Source of the DNA: Aequorivita sp. H23M31
GTDB lineage: Bacteria > Bacteroidota > Bacteroidia > Flavobacteriales > Flavobacteriaceae
Length of the DNA: 64,000 nt
Direction of reading: 5' to 3'
Assembly: GCF_004022485.1 (NCBI RefSeq)
Contig: NZ_CP034951.1
Span: 1,116,001-1,180,000 of the forward strand
Numbering within the stretch: position 1 is the first letter of the stretch; the number at the start of each line of letters is the position of its first letter. The position numbers and the translations under genes are program-made. This document shows, one piece after another, positions 7,472-16,681 of this stretch. The notes under the pieces were generated by a model. It worked only from the letters and a program-made list of their open reading frames with translations, ran no database searches and had not been told where the DNA came from.

Positions 7472-8368
7472 TTGGCAGTGGTAAAAACGGAATTCAGCAT
7501 CAAGGATCTCGAGAATCTTTCCGACGTTAAGGCGCATACCATTCGTATTTGGGAGAAGAGGTATAATCTTTTGGAGCCTGATAGAACGGATACCAATATT
7601 CGCAGGTACGATATGGATAATCTGAAAAAGCTGCTGAATATTACTTTGTTGTATAAAGCAGGCCATAAAATTTCCAAATTGGCGGAGATGGACCCCATTC
7701 AAATCCAAACGTTGATCACAGAGGAAACTGAAAGCAACTCTACCAACTATGCCTTGGAATCCTTACGAGCAGCCATGCTGGCCTTTAATGTTGAGAAATT
7801 CGATTCGGTACTGGAGAATCTTTTAAACGAAAGAGATTTCCGTGATATCTATTTAAACATTTTGGTTCCACTTCTAAGAAATGCTGGAATGCTGTGGCAA
7901 ACGGGAACTGTTGATCCCTCGCATGAACATTTTATTTCGCAAAGGATTAAACATTTACTGATTTTAAAAACTGCCGAAGTCAAAAAGAATATCAGAGATA
8001 ATGAATTAGCAGAATTCGTTCTTTATCTTCCATCTGGTGAGGGGCACGAAATTGGACTTCTTTACGCCAATTATGAACTAGTCCGCCGAGGCTTTAAAAC
8101 GCTGTACTTGGGTGCCAATATCCCTACGGAAAGTCTAGAGCCTGTATTAAAACAAAAGCGTGATGCAATTTTTGTTAGTTATTTTACGGTTTGTCCCAAA
8201 TTGGAGGACATGGAGACCTATATCCAAAACTTTCTACATTCCGTGGGGGCAAAAAATGAATTTTGGATTTTGGGGAATCGGCCTTATAAAAATAAAGGGG
8301 GCATTAAAAGCCTAAAAAGATTTGAAGAGATAACTTCATTTGTTGGCTATCTTGATAAAATATCTTAG
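7472..8368 (+). CDS. MerR-family regulator with cobalamin-binding domain (CarH-like)
   Basis: The 298-residue protein has an N-terminal MerR DNA-binding domain (about 5-75, with KAHTIRIWEKRYNLLEPDRT) and a C-terminal B12-binding region (about 90-290), including the ligand motif GEGHEIGLL with a His in the E-x-H-E-x-G pattern. CarH uses adenosylcobalamin to repress carotenoid genes in the dark, and flavobacterial homologues usually sit before crtI-crtB-crtZ-crtY. There is no ATG in a suitable place: the in-frame stop TAA at 7451 leaves TTG at 7472 or GTG at 7478 as start. The crtZ remnant and lycopene cyclase follow. B12 and light sensing is inference from the family. Confidence 0.85.
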   Translation: MAVVKTEFSIKDLENLSDVKAHTIRIWEKRYNLLEPDRTDTNIRRYDMDNLKKLLNITLLYKAGHKISKLAEMDPIQIQTLITEETESNSTNYALESLRAAMLAFNVEKFDSVLENLLNERDFRDIYLNILVPLLRNAGMLWQTGTVDPSHEHFISQRIKHLLILKTAEVKKNIRDNELAEFVLYLPSGEGHEIGLLYANYELVRRGFKTLYLGANIPTESLEPVLKQKRDAIFVSYFTVCPKLEDMETYIQNFLHSVGAKNEFWILGNRPYKNKGGIKSLKRFEEITSFVGYLDKIS

Positions 8369-8522
8369 TAAGATTAAGAAAATGAAAATATTAAAAATGT
8401 TTGCTCTGTAAGCAGTAAAAATTGAGGTGGTTGAGTGATTACGTACCTAAAGATCGATCGCGATAAGCGGGATTGAATCGAAACTCTAGCTATCCCTAAA
8501 ACATGACCTTTCTTTCAATTTA

Positions 8523-8943
8523 GGATTTCTCGCCCCTTCCTGCATGATGGAATTTATGACCTTATTTACGCATAAATGAGTGATGCTCGGATTTTTATGG
8601 AAATTTTATAAGGACCATCATCATAAAGATCATAAAAGTCGGTGGGAACGAAATGATTATTTCTTTCTCTTCTATGCCGTCATAAGGATATTCTCCTTTA
8701 TCGGGTGGAGCTATTATGGTTTTTGGACTGGGCTGCCAATAGGATTGGGTATATTCGCATACGGGTTGGCCTGTTCTTTTGTGCACTATATTGTTTATCC
8801 AACAACGGTTTAAATTATTTCTAAGTGCAAATAATCAATAGGCCGAGGGAATACGGAGACTTTTCAAAAGTCATCATAAGCATTTAATAAATTGAAAAAA
8901 GCGAATGTTTAAGCAAGTTGCTTCTACCATTAAAATATTTTAA
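8523..8943 (+). pseudogene. crtZ: crtZ (beta-carotene hydroxylase) pseudogene
   Basis: The segments read in order as a CrtZ: MEFMTLFTHK, stop TGA (8577-8579), VMLGFLWKFYKDHHHKDH, then RWERNDYFFLFYA, GIFAYGLACSFVH, a one-base insertion near 8793-8796, IQQRFKLFLSANNQ, stop TAG (8839-8841), AEGIRRLFKSHHKHLIN, stop TGA (8893-8895), and a tail resembling the family's GMLLVPIKYF end. Several of the histidines that bind the di-iron centre are lost (VMHG to VMLG, HKDHH to YKDHH). The N-terminal boundary is uncertain. The remnant lies between the CarH-like regulator and lycopene cyclase, its usual place. Confidence 0.88.
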
Positions 8944-8951
8944 AAAACAAA

Positions 8952-9647
8952 ATGTGGCATTTATATCTTCTGTTGGATATTGGAACTTTTATAATTCCAT
9001 TTTTGTTCAACTTTCACCCTAAGTTACAGTTCTATAAACTTTGGAAATACTTCTTTCCTGCCACATTTATAATGATGGCATTTTTTGTTTCTTGGGATAT
9101 CATTTTTACTTACTACGGCATTTGGGGATTTAATGACAAATACCTCTCCGGATATCAATTATGGAATCTTCCAATAGAGGAATGGCTTTTCTTTATTTGC
9201 ATTCCATATGCCTGTATTTTCACAGTTTATTCCTTTAAAAATTTGCTTCCAAAGTTTAGATTTTCAGATAAAACAACACTTATAATTTATGTCTCTCTAC
9301 AAACCATTATGATTGCTACACTTTTGTACAATTACGATCGTTGGTACTCGGCTATAAATTTTGGTTATGCTATAATCCTACTGGCTTGGGTTTTCAATAA
9401 TAATCGGAAAACTTTAAATGTATTTCTACCAGTTTTCGCCCTTCTTTTAATTCCCTTTTTTATTGTGAACGGATTCCTTACAGGAAGTTGGATAAACGAA
9501 CAAGTTGTATGGTATAATGATGTCGAAAATCTAGGGATCAGAATTGGAACGGTACCAATTGAAGATAGTATCTACGCGCTGACAATGCTGTTAACCGTAT
9601 TTGTCTTGATGGAAAAGTTTAAGGGGAAAAATAAAAGTATGCAGTAG
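8952..9647 (+). CDS. crtY: Lycopene cyclase (two-domain CrtY, CarR/CrtYcd type)
   Basis: The 231-residue membrane protein has six to seven hydrophobic segments and two copies of the lycopene cyclase domain, with characteristic motifs IPLPIEEW-like NLPIEEWLFFICIPYA (about 76-91) and TVPIEDSIYA (about 204-213). In Flavobacteriia this fused enzyme cyclises both ends of lycopene to beta-carotene. The frame is open and normal in length even though the preceding crtZ is destroyed. No crtI or crtB is adjacent, so its substrate would have to come from genes elsewhere, or the gene is left over and not yet decayed. Confidence 0.9.
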   Translation: MWHLYLLLDIGTFIIPFLFNFHPKLQFYKLWKYFFPATFIMMAFFVSWDIIFTYYGIWGFNDKYLSGYQLWNLPIEEWLFFICIPYACIFTVYSFKNLLPKFRFSDKTTLIIYVSLQTIMIATLLYNYDRWYSAINFGYAIILLAWVFNNNRKTLNVFLPVFALLLIPFFIVNGFLTGSWINEQVVWYNDVENLGIRIGTVPIEDSIYALTMLLTVFVLMEKFKGKNKSMQ

Positions 9648-9772
9648 CAGGTGTAGTAAGCAGTTCGGAAAAAATCGCAAATATTCATTATTAAAAATTA
9701 ATATACAATAGATTGGAATCTCTGGGCGAAAAGGATTTAATACTACCTTTATTAATAATTTTCAGTATAATC

Positions 9773-9865
9773 CGGAAAAAGAAACAAGAAAGCTTGCTTC
9801 TCCGCCAAAGGTATGGTGGCACGCGGACGCTTCTAGAACCAAGAGTTTAGACAAGATTCGTAAAC
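9773..9865 (+). repeat. Dispersed repeat remnant, copy A
   Basis: It shares CGGAAAAAGAAACAA at the left end and the pattern CTAGA..CAAGAG..TAG.ACTA.ATTCGTAAA at the right with 14039-14100. This copy carries about 30 extra bases in the middle. Origin unknown. Confidence 0.5.
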
Positions 9866-10055
9866 AATAATAATATAGCTTTTAATAATTGTGATTAGTC
9901 TAGATCACAAGCTCTTAACCATACTTTAAAATATGAAAAAAGAAAACCATTAATCTAAAAAACCGTAAAATTTTCATTTTGAGAGCGTCTACATATTAAA
10001 GAATTTAATACTGATTAATGAAACCTTTTCCATCTTTTTTCAATCTGAACTTATC

Positions 10056-10083
10056 ACTCATAACCCATAACTCATAACCCTAA
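10056..10083 (+). repeat. Heptamer array (ACTCATA units)
   Basis: There are about four units of ACTCATA/ACCCATA, ending directly before the ATG at 10085. It is one of several 7-bp-period arrays of different sequence in this window. Confidence 0.65.
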
Positions 10084-10084
10084 T

Positions 10085-10669
10085 ATGATACATCCAAAAA
10101 CGGAACTAAAACTAATAAGTGAGAAAATTGGATATGGTGTAGTTGCCAAAGAGTTTATACCCGCTGGCACTATTACCTGGATTTTAGATGAACTGGATCG
10201 GGAATTCACTCCTACGCAGTTTAATAAGATGAAACCTTTGTATAAAGACATTTTGGAAACTTACTGCTATCGCAATAACAAAGGAAACTTTGTTCTTTGT
10301 TGGGATTATGGCCGTTTTGTAAACCACAGCTTTAAGAGCAATTGTCTTTCTACCGCATACGATTTTGAGATTGCTATACGAGATATCCAGCCTGGAGAGG
10401 AATTGACGGATGATTACGGATATTTAAACGTAAGCGAGCCATTTAAAGGCGTTGATGAAGGCACACGCAGAAAAACTGTCTATCCCGATGATTTGCTAAA
10501 ACATTATAAAGGTTGGGATAAAAAACTGCTGCAAAATTTTCCGAAGATAATCCAAGTTGAGCAGCCATTAAAGCCGCTTATTAAGGAAAAATTATGGAAA
10601 GAAATCGAAGAGATTGCCAAGGGAAAAAAGGAAATGGAATCTATAAAATCGAACTACTTTCCACGTTAA
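10085..10669 (+). CDS. SET domain-containing protein (putative lysine methyltransferase)
   Basis: The 194-residue protein has a compact SET domain (about residues 8-125). The two conserved motifs are visible: RFVNHSFKSNC (about 79-89, the NHS motif that binds S-adenosylmethionine) and GEELTDDYGY (about 104-113, with the catalytic Tyr). The C-terminus is helical and charged. SET enzymes methylate lysines; bacterial examples are scattered and their targets mostly unknown. It is convergent with the TlpA-like gene, with only 4 bp between the stops, and probably monocistronic. The substrate cannot be inferred from neighbours. Confidence 0.85.
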   Translation: MIHPKTELKLISEKIGYGVVAKEFIPAGTITWILDELDREFTPTQFNKMKPLYKDILETYCYRNNKGNFVLCWDYGRFVNHSFKSNCLSTAYDFEIAIRDIQPGEELTDDYGYLNVSEPFKGVDEGTRRKTVYPDDLLKHYKGWDKKLLQNFPKIIQVEQPLKPLIKEKLWKEIEEIAKGKKEMESIKSNYFPR

Positions 10670-10673
10670 ATTT

Positions 10674-11243
10674 TTATTCTGAAAGCAACTTATCCAGTAA
10701 ATTTCTTATCTTTTTACTGTTCCAATCCGCTACACCGGATTCGTTTACGACAATTTCTCCAGTTTTTGAAAGTACATAAGTTGTGGGCAGCACGCTCGAT
10801 TGCAGCTGATCGGGAGATTCGAAATGTTGCAAATAAGCGGGAAGTGAATAATTATGCTTTTTTAAAAACCGAGTGACCTTGTCCGGCTTTTCTGTTGTGA
10901 CGAAATAGAAATCCACTTTTGAGGCATAATCATCATAAAGTTTTTGAAATGATGGCATTTCCGCTACACAGGGAGGACACCACGTTGCCCAAAAGTTTAA
11001 TACAACTACCTTTCCTTCAGATTGGGAAAAATCAATTTCTTCCGAATTCAATCCGACAAGAGGCCAGTTATAATCGGATAATGTTTCCCGTTTTTCCTCT
11101 GAAGTTTCCGAAGGTGAAAAGGAGATAAGCCGTTGGACGAAAACCTGAATTGGCATTCGGGTCTGGGGGATTATCAACAAAATGATAAACACTCCGAACA
11201 GAATATTGCTCCATTGCTTTTTTAGGAAGTTTTTCAAATCCAT
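10674..11243 (-). CDS. TlpA-like membrane-anchored thiol-disulfide oxidoreductase
   Basis: The 189-residue protein has one N-terminal membrane anchor (about 10-28) and a thioredoxin fold (about 55-189) with the active site WATWCPPC (Cys89 and Cys92). The cis-Pro region LPTTYVLSK is present near the C-terminus. Members of the TlpA/ResA family reduce disulfides in the periplasm, for example in cytochrome c or copper-site maturation. No cytochrome biogenesis genes are next to it, so the client is unknown. Upstream lies a 133-bp MITE-like element (11258-11390), then the aconitase gene. Confidence 0.88.
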   Translation of the reverse strand: MDLKNFLKKQWSNILFGVFIILLIIPQTRMPIQVFVQRLISFSPSETSEEKRETLSDYNWPLVGLNSEEIDFSQSEGKVVVLNFWATWCPPCVAEMPSFQKLYDDYASKVDFYFVTTEKPDKVTRFLKKHNYSLPAYLQHFESPDQLQSSVLPTTYVLSKTGEIVVNESGVADWNSKKIRNLLDKLLSE

Positions 11244-11257
11244 TTTGGGGTATAAAA

Positions 11258-11390
11258 AAGAAGCTATCTCAAAACGGACTCAAGATGTCTGTTCGAGCGC
11301 AGTCGAGAACTATTTATTCTAGATAAACAATAAGGTCTCGACTCGCTCGACCTGACAATAAAATTAAATCCAGTTTTGAAATACCTTCTT
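11258..11390 (+). mobile_element. MITE-like 133-bp element, copy 1
   Basis: The ends form terminal inverted repeats: left AAGAAGCTATCTCAAAAC (11258-11275), right GTTTTGAAATACCTTCTT (11373-11390). Inside, GAGCGCAGTCGAGA faces TCTCGACTCGCTCGA as a long inner palindrome. There is no coding capacity. A second copy of identical length and orientation lies at 23961-24093. The design fits a non-autonomous transposable element, but no transposase source or target-site duplication was established. Confidence 0.7.
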
Positions 11391-11407
11391 ATATAATTTA
11401 AATTTTA

Positions 11408-13672
11408 TTAAGCATTCTGCTTCTTGATCAAATTCAATGCAGAACCTTCACGATACCATTTAATCTGGGCATCGTTATAAGTATGATTTGCTTTTATTGT
11501 ATCCTTACTACCGTCTCCATGAACAATTTCAATTGTCAATGGCTTGTTTTCCGCAAACTCGGCAATATCCACTAAATTGAAGGTATCGTCTTCTTGGATT
11601 AAATCGTAGTCGGCTTCATTGGCAAATGTTAATCCCAACATTCCTTGTTTCTTAAGGTTAGTTTCGTGGATTCGAGCGAATGATTTCACCAAGACCACCG
11701 CGACACCCAAGAATCGAGGTTGCATAGCGGCATGCTCTCTTGAAGAACCTTCACCATAGTTGTGATCACCAACTACTATAGTTTTAATTCCTTTTGCCTT
11801 ATACTCGCGTTGCACGTTTGGTACTCCGCCGTATTCTCCAGTCATTTGATTCTTTACGAAGTTGGTTTGCTTGTTAAAAGCGTTTACAGCTCCGATCAAG
11901 GTGTTATTTGCGATGTTATCCAAATGTCCTCTGTAACGCAACCAAGGCCCAGCCATAGAAATATGGTCTGTAGTACATTTTCCGAATGCTTTTATCAACA
12001 ACTTCATTCCTTGCAATTCCGAATCTTTTATCGGCTCAAAAGGCTTTAACAATTGAAGTCTTTCGCTATTCTCAGCCACCTTTACCTCCACAGAACTTCC
12101 ATCTTCCTTTGGAGCCAAATACCCATTGTCATCAACAGCAAAACCTTCAGGTGGTAATTCAATTCCTCTAGGCTCGTTAAGTTTTACTTCCTGGCCTTCG
12201 TCATTAATCAAAGTATCGGTCATCGGATCAAAATCTAGACGACCTGATATTGCGATGGCAGCTACCATTTCGGGAGAACCTACAAAAGCGTGAGTATTTG
12301 GATTTCCATCGGCACGTTTTGAAAAGTTTCGGTTAAAGGAATGAACGATTGTATTTTTCTCATCACCTTTACGATCGCTCCTATCCCACTGTCCAATACA
12401 AGGTCCACAAGCGTTTGTGAAAATAGTTGCGCCCAGTTGTTCAAAAACATTTAAAATTCCGTCACGCTCGGCCGTAAAACGGATTTGCTCAGAACCAGGA
12501 TTAATCCCAAAATCACTTTTGGGTGTAATTTTATTTTCTACTGCTTGACGGGCTATCGACGCTGCTCTGGTTAAATCCTCATAAGATGAGTTGGTACAAG
12601 AACCTATCAAGCCCCAATCTACTTTAAGTGGCCAATCATTTTTTCTTGCTTTTTCACCCAACTCTCCCACAGGAGTTGCCAAGTCTGGAGTAAAAGGTCC
12701 GTTTAAATGCGGACGAAGTGTATCCAGATCAATTTCAATAACCTGGTCAAAATACTGTTCAGGATTTTCATAAACTTCGCTATCCCCTGTAAGGTATTCT
12801 CTTATTTTATTTGCCTCGTCGGCTATATCATTTCGATCGGTGGCACGCAGAAAACGCTCCATAGAATCGTCATAGCCAAAGGTTGAAGTGGTTGCACCAA
12901 TCTCGGCACCCATATTACAAATAGTTCCCTTTCCGGTACAAGAAAGGTTTTGAGCACCCGGTCCAAAATATTCTACAATGGCGCCAGTTCCTCCTTTTAC
13001 GGTAAGGATATCAGCCACTTTTAGAATTACATCCTTAGATGCTGTCCAACCATTTAGTTTTCCAGTCAATTTTACCCCAATTAACTTTGGAAATTTCAAT
13101 TCCCAAGCCATACCGGCCATTACATCCACTGCATCGGCTCCTCCTACCCCAATAGCGAGCATTCCAAGGCCACCCGCATTCACCGTGTGGCTGTCTGTAC
13201 CAATCATCATTCCTCCTGGAAACGCATAATTTTCCAAAACCACTTGGTGGATAATTCCGGCTCCGGGTCTCCAGAAACCGATTCCATATTTATTGGAAAC
13301 AGATTCTAAGAAGTCGAAAACCTCACTACTGGTTTCGTTTGCCCGCATTAAATCTGGCGCTGCCCCTTGTTTTGCTTGGATCAGGTGATCACAATGAACC
13401 GTTGTGGGTACAGCAACCGATTTTTTCCCAGCCTGCATAAACTGAAGCAAGGCCATTTGGGCGGTTGCATCCTGACAGGCAATCCGGTCTGGAGCGAAAT
13501 CGACATAATCCTTCCCCCGTTGAAATGATTTCGTGGGAGTTCCATCCCATAGATGCGAATAAAGAATTTTTTCTGAAAGAGTTAAAGGTTTTCCTACCAG
13601 TTCACGCGCTTTGTCCACACGTTCTGCCATTTGGGAATATACCTCTCTGATCATGTCAATATCGAATGCCAT
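11408..13672 (-). CDS. acnA: Aconitate hydratase (mitochondrial type)
   Basis: The 754-residue enzyme interconverts citrate and isocitrate in the TCA cycle. The three cysteines that hold the [4Fe-4S] cluster are visible: Cys359 in GSCTNSS, and Cys422 and Cys425 in ACGPCIG. The swivel domain is C-terminal ([11 protein letters not shown] about 645-655). The length and the start [12 protein letters not shown] fit Bacteroidota aconitases, which resemble the mitochondrial enzyme. The gene symbol varies between annotations (acn, acnA). A promoter box at 13711-13704 gives a short leader. It is probably transcribed alone. Confidence 0.96.
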   Translation of the reverse strand: MAFDIDMIREVYSQMAERVDKARELVGKPLTLSEKILYSHLWDGTPTKSFQRGKDYVDFAPDRIACQDATAQMALLQFMQAGKKSVAVPTTVHCDHLIQAKQGAAPDLMRANETSSEVFDFLESVSNKYGIGFWRPGAGIIHQVVLENYAFPGGMMIGTDSHTVNAGGLGMLAIGVGGADAVDVMAGMAWELKFPKLIGVKLTGKLNGWTASKDVILKVADILTVKGGTGAIVEYFGPGAQNLSCTGKGTICNMGAEIGATTSTFGYDDSMERFLRATDRNDIADEANKIREYLTGDSEVYENPEQYFDQVIEIDLDTLRPHLNGPFTPDLATPVGELGEKARKNDWPLKVDWGLIGSCTNSSYEDLTRAASIARQAVENKITPKSDFGINPGSEQIRFTAERDGILNVFEQLGATIFTNACGPCIGQWDRSDRKGDEKNTIVHSFNRNFSKRADGNPNTHAFVGSPEMVAAIAISGRLDFDPMTDTLINDEGQEVKLNEPRGIELPPEGFAVDDNGYLAPKEDGSSVEVKVAENSERLQLLKPFEPIKDSELQGMKLLIKAFGKCTTDHISMAGPWLRYRGHLDNIANNTLIGAVNAFNKQTNFVKNQMTGEYGGVPNVQREYKAKGIKTIVVGDHNYGEGSSREHAAMQPRFLGVAVVLVKSFARIHETNLKKQGMLGLTFANEADYDLIQEDDTFNLVDIAEFAENKPLTIEIVHGDGSKDTIKANHTYNDAQIKWYREGSALNLIKKQNA

Positions 13673-13703
13673 ATACTGTAATTTTAAGGTTTTTAAAGTT
13701 GTG

Positions 13704-13711
13704 CAAAAATA
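13704..13711 (-). promoter_or_regulatory. Predicted -7 box for aconitase
   Basis: TATTTTTGCAC on the minus strand matches the extended TAnnTTTGCAC form and lies 31 bp before the start codon. Confidence 0.5.
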
Positions 13712-14038
13712 CTAAAATTCGAGACCATTTAAAAGTATTTAATAGAAGTTGGCTTTAGCTGAGATATGTTTACATAAAAATCGATTTGGCTGAATTATGT
13801 TGTCGATATTATATTTTCAACCCCTAAAATATGTGAAGATCATAAAATTGGTTAGTTGTTTTTATGCAGGGAATTAATTTGGAAAAGAGTGAATTCTAAA
13901 TTAGAACGAAAATAAAAACCAGATTTGGGTGAAATAATATGGGGTAAGTTGGATTTTTACGTCAGATCAAAGGGAATCACATAGAAGCAATGATATTGGA
14001 GTTCTAACCATTATACAGTTTATGTAATTAGTATTTTT

Positions 14039-14100
14039 CGGAAAAAGAAACAAAAACGCTGCGCGTCTAGACACAAGAGCTAGGACTAAATTCGTAAAAG
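14039..14100 (+). repeat. Dispersed repeat remnant, copy B
   Basis: It begins CGGAAAAAGAAACAA and ends ATTCGTAAAA, with blocks shared in order with 9773-9865. It is shorter than copy A because of an internal gap. Confidence 0.5.
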
Positions 14101-14270
14101 ACGGATATTATAAGTCTTACCCACTTCGATCAGCTAAGGTTAAATTGTTTTATCAGCTATTTGAAATACTCAAAAAAAGAAGAAGAATCTCTCCAGCCCC
14201 ACCTTGTAGTTGGTATTAAGTAAGGTCATCTAAACAAAAATGATCTTTAAACTAAAACTTAAATGGATAT

Positions 14271-15224
14271 TTAATAAAGACTTTGAATAATCTTTTCAAT
14301 ACTCAATCCTTCAGCTTCCGCCTTGTAATTCTTGATTAATCTATGTCTTAAAATTCCGATAGCTGCTTTTTGGACATCTTCAATATCGGGAGAGAATTTC
14401 CCATTAAGGGCTGCGTGGGTTTTGGCAGCTAAGATCAGGTTTTGAGAAGCTCTTGGTCCGGCTCCCCAATCGATATAATTTTTAACAATTTCTGGAGCAG
14501 AAACACTATCAGGTCTTGTTTTCCCAACGAGCCCAACAGCGTATTCAATAACGTTATCGGCTACGGGGATTCGTCTTATTAATTGTTGAAATCCAATTAT
14601 TTCCTCACTGGTAAATAATGGTCTAACTTTTTCATTTTCTCCCGCGGTGGTCATTTTGACTACTTCCACTTCTTCAGAGAAAGATGGATAATCCAAATTG
14701 ATTGCAAACATGAATCTATCCAATTGTGCTTCGGGTAAAGGATAGGTTCCCTCCTGCTCAATTGGGTTTTGGGTGGCCAGAACAAAGTATGGAAGATCGA
14801 GTTTATAATGGTGCCCCGCTACGGTAACAGCTCGTTCCTGCATAGCTTCCAAAAGTGCCGCTTGGGTTTTTGGCGGAGTCCGGTTTATTTCATCCGCAAG
14901 AATAATATTGGCAAAAATAGGACCCTTAATAAATTTGAATTCACGGTTTTTATCCAGGATTTCAGAGCCTAAGATATCACTTGGCATCAAATCTGGGGTA
15001 AACTGGATTCTCTTAAATTCCAATCCCAAAGCTTGAGCCACCGTATTTACCAAAAGTGTTTTTGCAAGCCCAGGAACCCCGATAAGAAGTGCGTGCCCAC
15101 CTGAAAATATGGAGATCAAAACTTGTTCTACCACTTCATCCTGACCGACAATTACCTTCTTTATTTCTTTTTGAAGAGCATTATACTTGGAAACAAGTTG
15201 CGAAACCGCTGTTACGTCTGACAT
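14271..15224 (-). CDS. MoxR-family AAA+ ATPase
   Basis: The 317-residue ATPase carries Walker A GVPGLAKT (about 53-60), Walker B ILADEINRT (about 113-121) and a sensor region ATQNPIEQEGTYPLPEAQLDRF typical of MoxR. MoxR proteins act as chaperones for protein complexes, often with von Willebrand-domain or DUF58 partners. Here those partners are absent downstream, and the gene is instead the last of a run of three PpiC/SurA-type genes on the same strand, 17 bp after the SurA-like stop. A shared role in envelope protein folding is inference from this arrangement. Confidence 0.92.
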   Translation of the reverse strand: MSDVTAVSQLVSKYNALQKEIKKVIVGQDEVVEQVLISIFSGGHALLIGVPGLAKTLLVNTVAQALGLEFKRIQFTPDLMPSDILGSEILDKNREFKFIKGPIFANIILADEINRTPPKTQAALLEAMQERAVTVAGHHYKLDLPYFVLATQNPIEQEGTYPLPEAQLDRFMFAINLDYPSFSEEVEVVKMTTAGENEKVRPLFTSEEIIGFQQLIRRIPVADNVIEYAVGLVGKTRPDSVSAPEIVKNYIDWGAGPRASQNLILAAKTHAALNGKFSPDIEDVQKAAIGILRHRLIKNYKAEAEGLSIEKIIQSLY

Positions 15225-15241
15225 ATTTTTTGTTTAAAATA

Positions 15242-16681
15242 TTAATTTTTCAACCAATTTGCAGAAAAATCACATTTCTGATAATCTTCATTCACGTGGA
15301 CATAGGTTTTATCGATTACCTTATCCTGCCATTTGCTAATTTCTTTGATTTGTTTTTCACGAAGCGCTAATTGCTTGATACGTTCATAATCCTTTACATA
15401 ATCAGCTTTGTGCTCTGGATATCTTTTTGTTACGGTCAATATCTTGAGCATCCCTTTTCCTGTTCGGTCACGGTCTGTAATAACTTTGGAAACCTCACCT
15501 TCTTTCAAATTATAAACTTGGGCTCCAAAAGTAGGATCCATTTTGGTAAGGTCGAATCTTGTATCGAAAGTTAGCGGATTTATAATCTGGCCGCCATTGT
15601 TTCTGGTTTCCTTGTCTTCGGAATATTTATGAGCCGCATCGGCAAAAGATATCTCACCTGACACTATTTGACTTCGAATATCCTCGATTTTCTTTTGGGC
15701 GGCATCAATTGCAGCCTGGGAAACATCAGGAAATAATAAGATATGACGAACGTCCACTTCCTGACCTCTAATTTTTTCTACATAAAGGATGTGCCAGCCG
15801 AATTCGGTTTGAAAAGGTTCACTTACCTCTCCCTCCAACAAAGAGAAAGTTTGATCCATAAATTCCTTGGCCAATGGTGAGTCGCGCGTAATACCCGTCA
15901 TAAGACCTCCTTTACTCGCCGAACCAGGATCCTTAGAATATAGTACTGCTTTGGTAGAGAAACTAGCACCATTGTCAATAATATCGGCTCTAATGGCATT
16001 CAGCCGAGCTATTACATCATCTATCGCCTTTTGGGAAATTTCTGGTTCCACAACTATTTGGGCAACTTCTATTTCAGCACCGAATATAGGTCTTTCATCT
16101 TCCGGGATGGAATAGAAGAAACTGCGAACCTCTTCTGGGGTAACCTCCAATTTATCTATAATCTTTTGCTGCATTTGCGATGCCAAAGCAATGATTTTGT
16201 TAGCATCGAAAAGTTCCTTTCGCAAATCGGCTACATTGTCCTTTCGATAATATTGGGCGACTTTTTCCTCACTTCCCAACTCGCTTACCATGTATTGCAG
16301 TTGTTGATCGATTCGCGAGTTTATCTCAGCATCGGCAACTACCAAGCTATCCTGTTTTGCTTGATGCGCGTATAACTTATCTTCCATCAATTTCCCCAAG
16401 AGTTCACAACGTGTGATTCCTTCGATAGATATTCCTTGCGATTGCATCTCCAAATAACCTTTGTCAATGTCTGAATCCAGAATAATATATTCACCAACAA
16501 CCGCACTTATCCCTTCAGCTTTGTAGCGCTTAAATGGCTTCAAAGTATCTTTTGAAAAGGTTTTTGTTGATATTTCAAGGGAGTCATTGCTCTTTACAAC
16601 GCCTGTACTATCTGGGACCAAAACGTTTTGTGCTTGTACCATACAGGTGGAAAGCAGGAGCAATAAGAAAAATTTATTCAT
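15242..16681 (-). CDS. SurA-like periplasmic peptidylprolyl isomerase
   Basis: The start is placed at the ATG at 16681 (MNKFFLLLLLSTC), which begins the signal peptide ending VQAQ; an upstream ATG at 16717 would bury it. The 479-residue protein has a SurA-type N-terminal chaperone region and two parvulin (PpiC) domains at about residues 175-285 and 290-390 (GGLMTGITRDSPL, FGWHILYVEKIRGQEVDVRHIL, NGGQI). SurA folds outer-membrane beta-barrels in the periplasm. The start overlaps the end of the preceding lipoprotein gene by 8 bp, so the two are translationally linked. Confidence 0.9.
   Translation of the reverse strand: MNKFFLLLLLSTCMVQAQNVLVPDSTGVVKSNDSLEISTKTFSKDTLKPFKRYKAEGISAVVGEYIILDSDIDKGYLEMQSQGISIEGITRCELLGKLMEDKLYAHQAKQDSLVVADAEINSRIDQQLQYMVSELGSEEKVAQYYRKDNVADLRKELFDANKIIALASQMQQKIIDKLEVTPEEVRSFFYSIPEDERPIFGAEIEVAQIVVEPEISQKAIDDVIARLNAIRADIIDNGASFSTKAVLYSKDPGSASKGGLMTGITRDSPLAKEFMDQTFSLLEGEVSEPFQTEFGWHILYVEKIRGQEVDVRHILLFPDVSQAAIDAAQKKIEDIRSQIVSGEISFADAAHKYSEDKETRNNGGQIINPLTFDTRFDLTKMDPTFGAQVYNLKEGEVSKVITDRDRTGKGMLKILTVTKRYPEHKADYVKDYERIKQLALREKQIKEISKWQDKVIDKTYVHVNEDYQKCDFSANWLKN

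Larger units (their letters stand above)
9648..10084. other. 437-bp non-coding stretch with short repeats
   Basis: No credible gene is visible. It holds one copy of a repeated remnant (9773-9865, related to 14039-14100) and, just before the SET-domain gene, a heptamer array (10056-10083). Confidence 0.6.
13673..14270. other. 598-bp non-coding stretch
   Basis: No credible gene is visible on either strand. It contains the aconitase promoter box and one dispersed repeat remnant (14039-14100); the rest is AT-rich sequence without recognisable structure. Confidence 0.6.

Noticed and set aside
8580-8813. 77-codon frame that could be called a small hypothetical gene
   Set aside because: It is the middle of the crtZ pseudogene; the protein matches CrtZ internally and continues in other frames on both sides.
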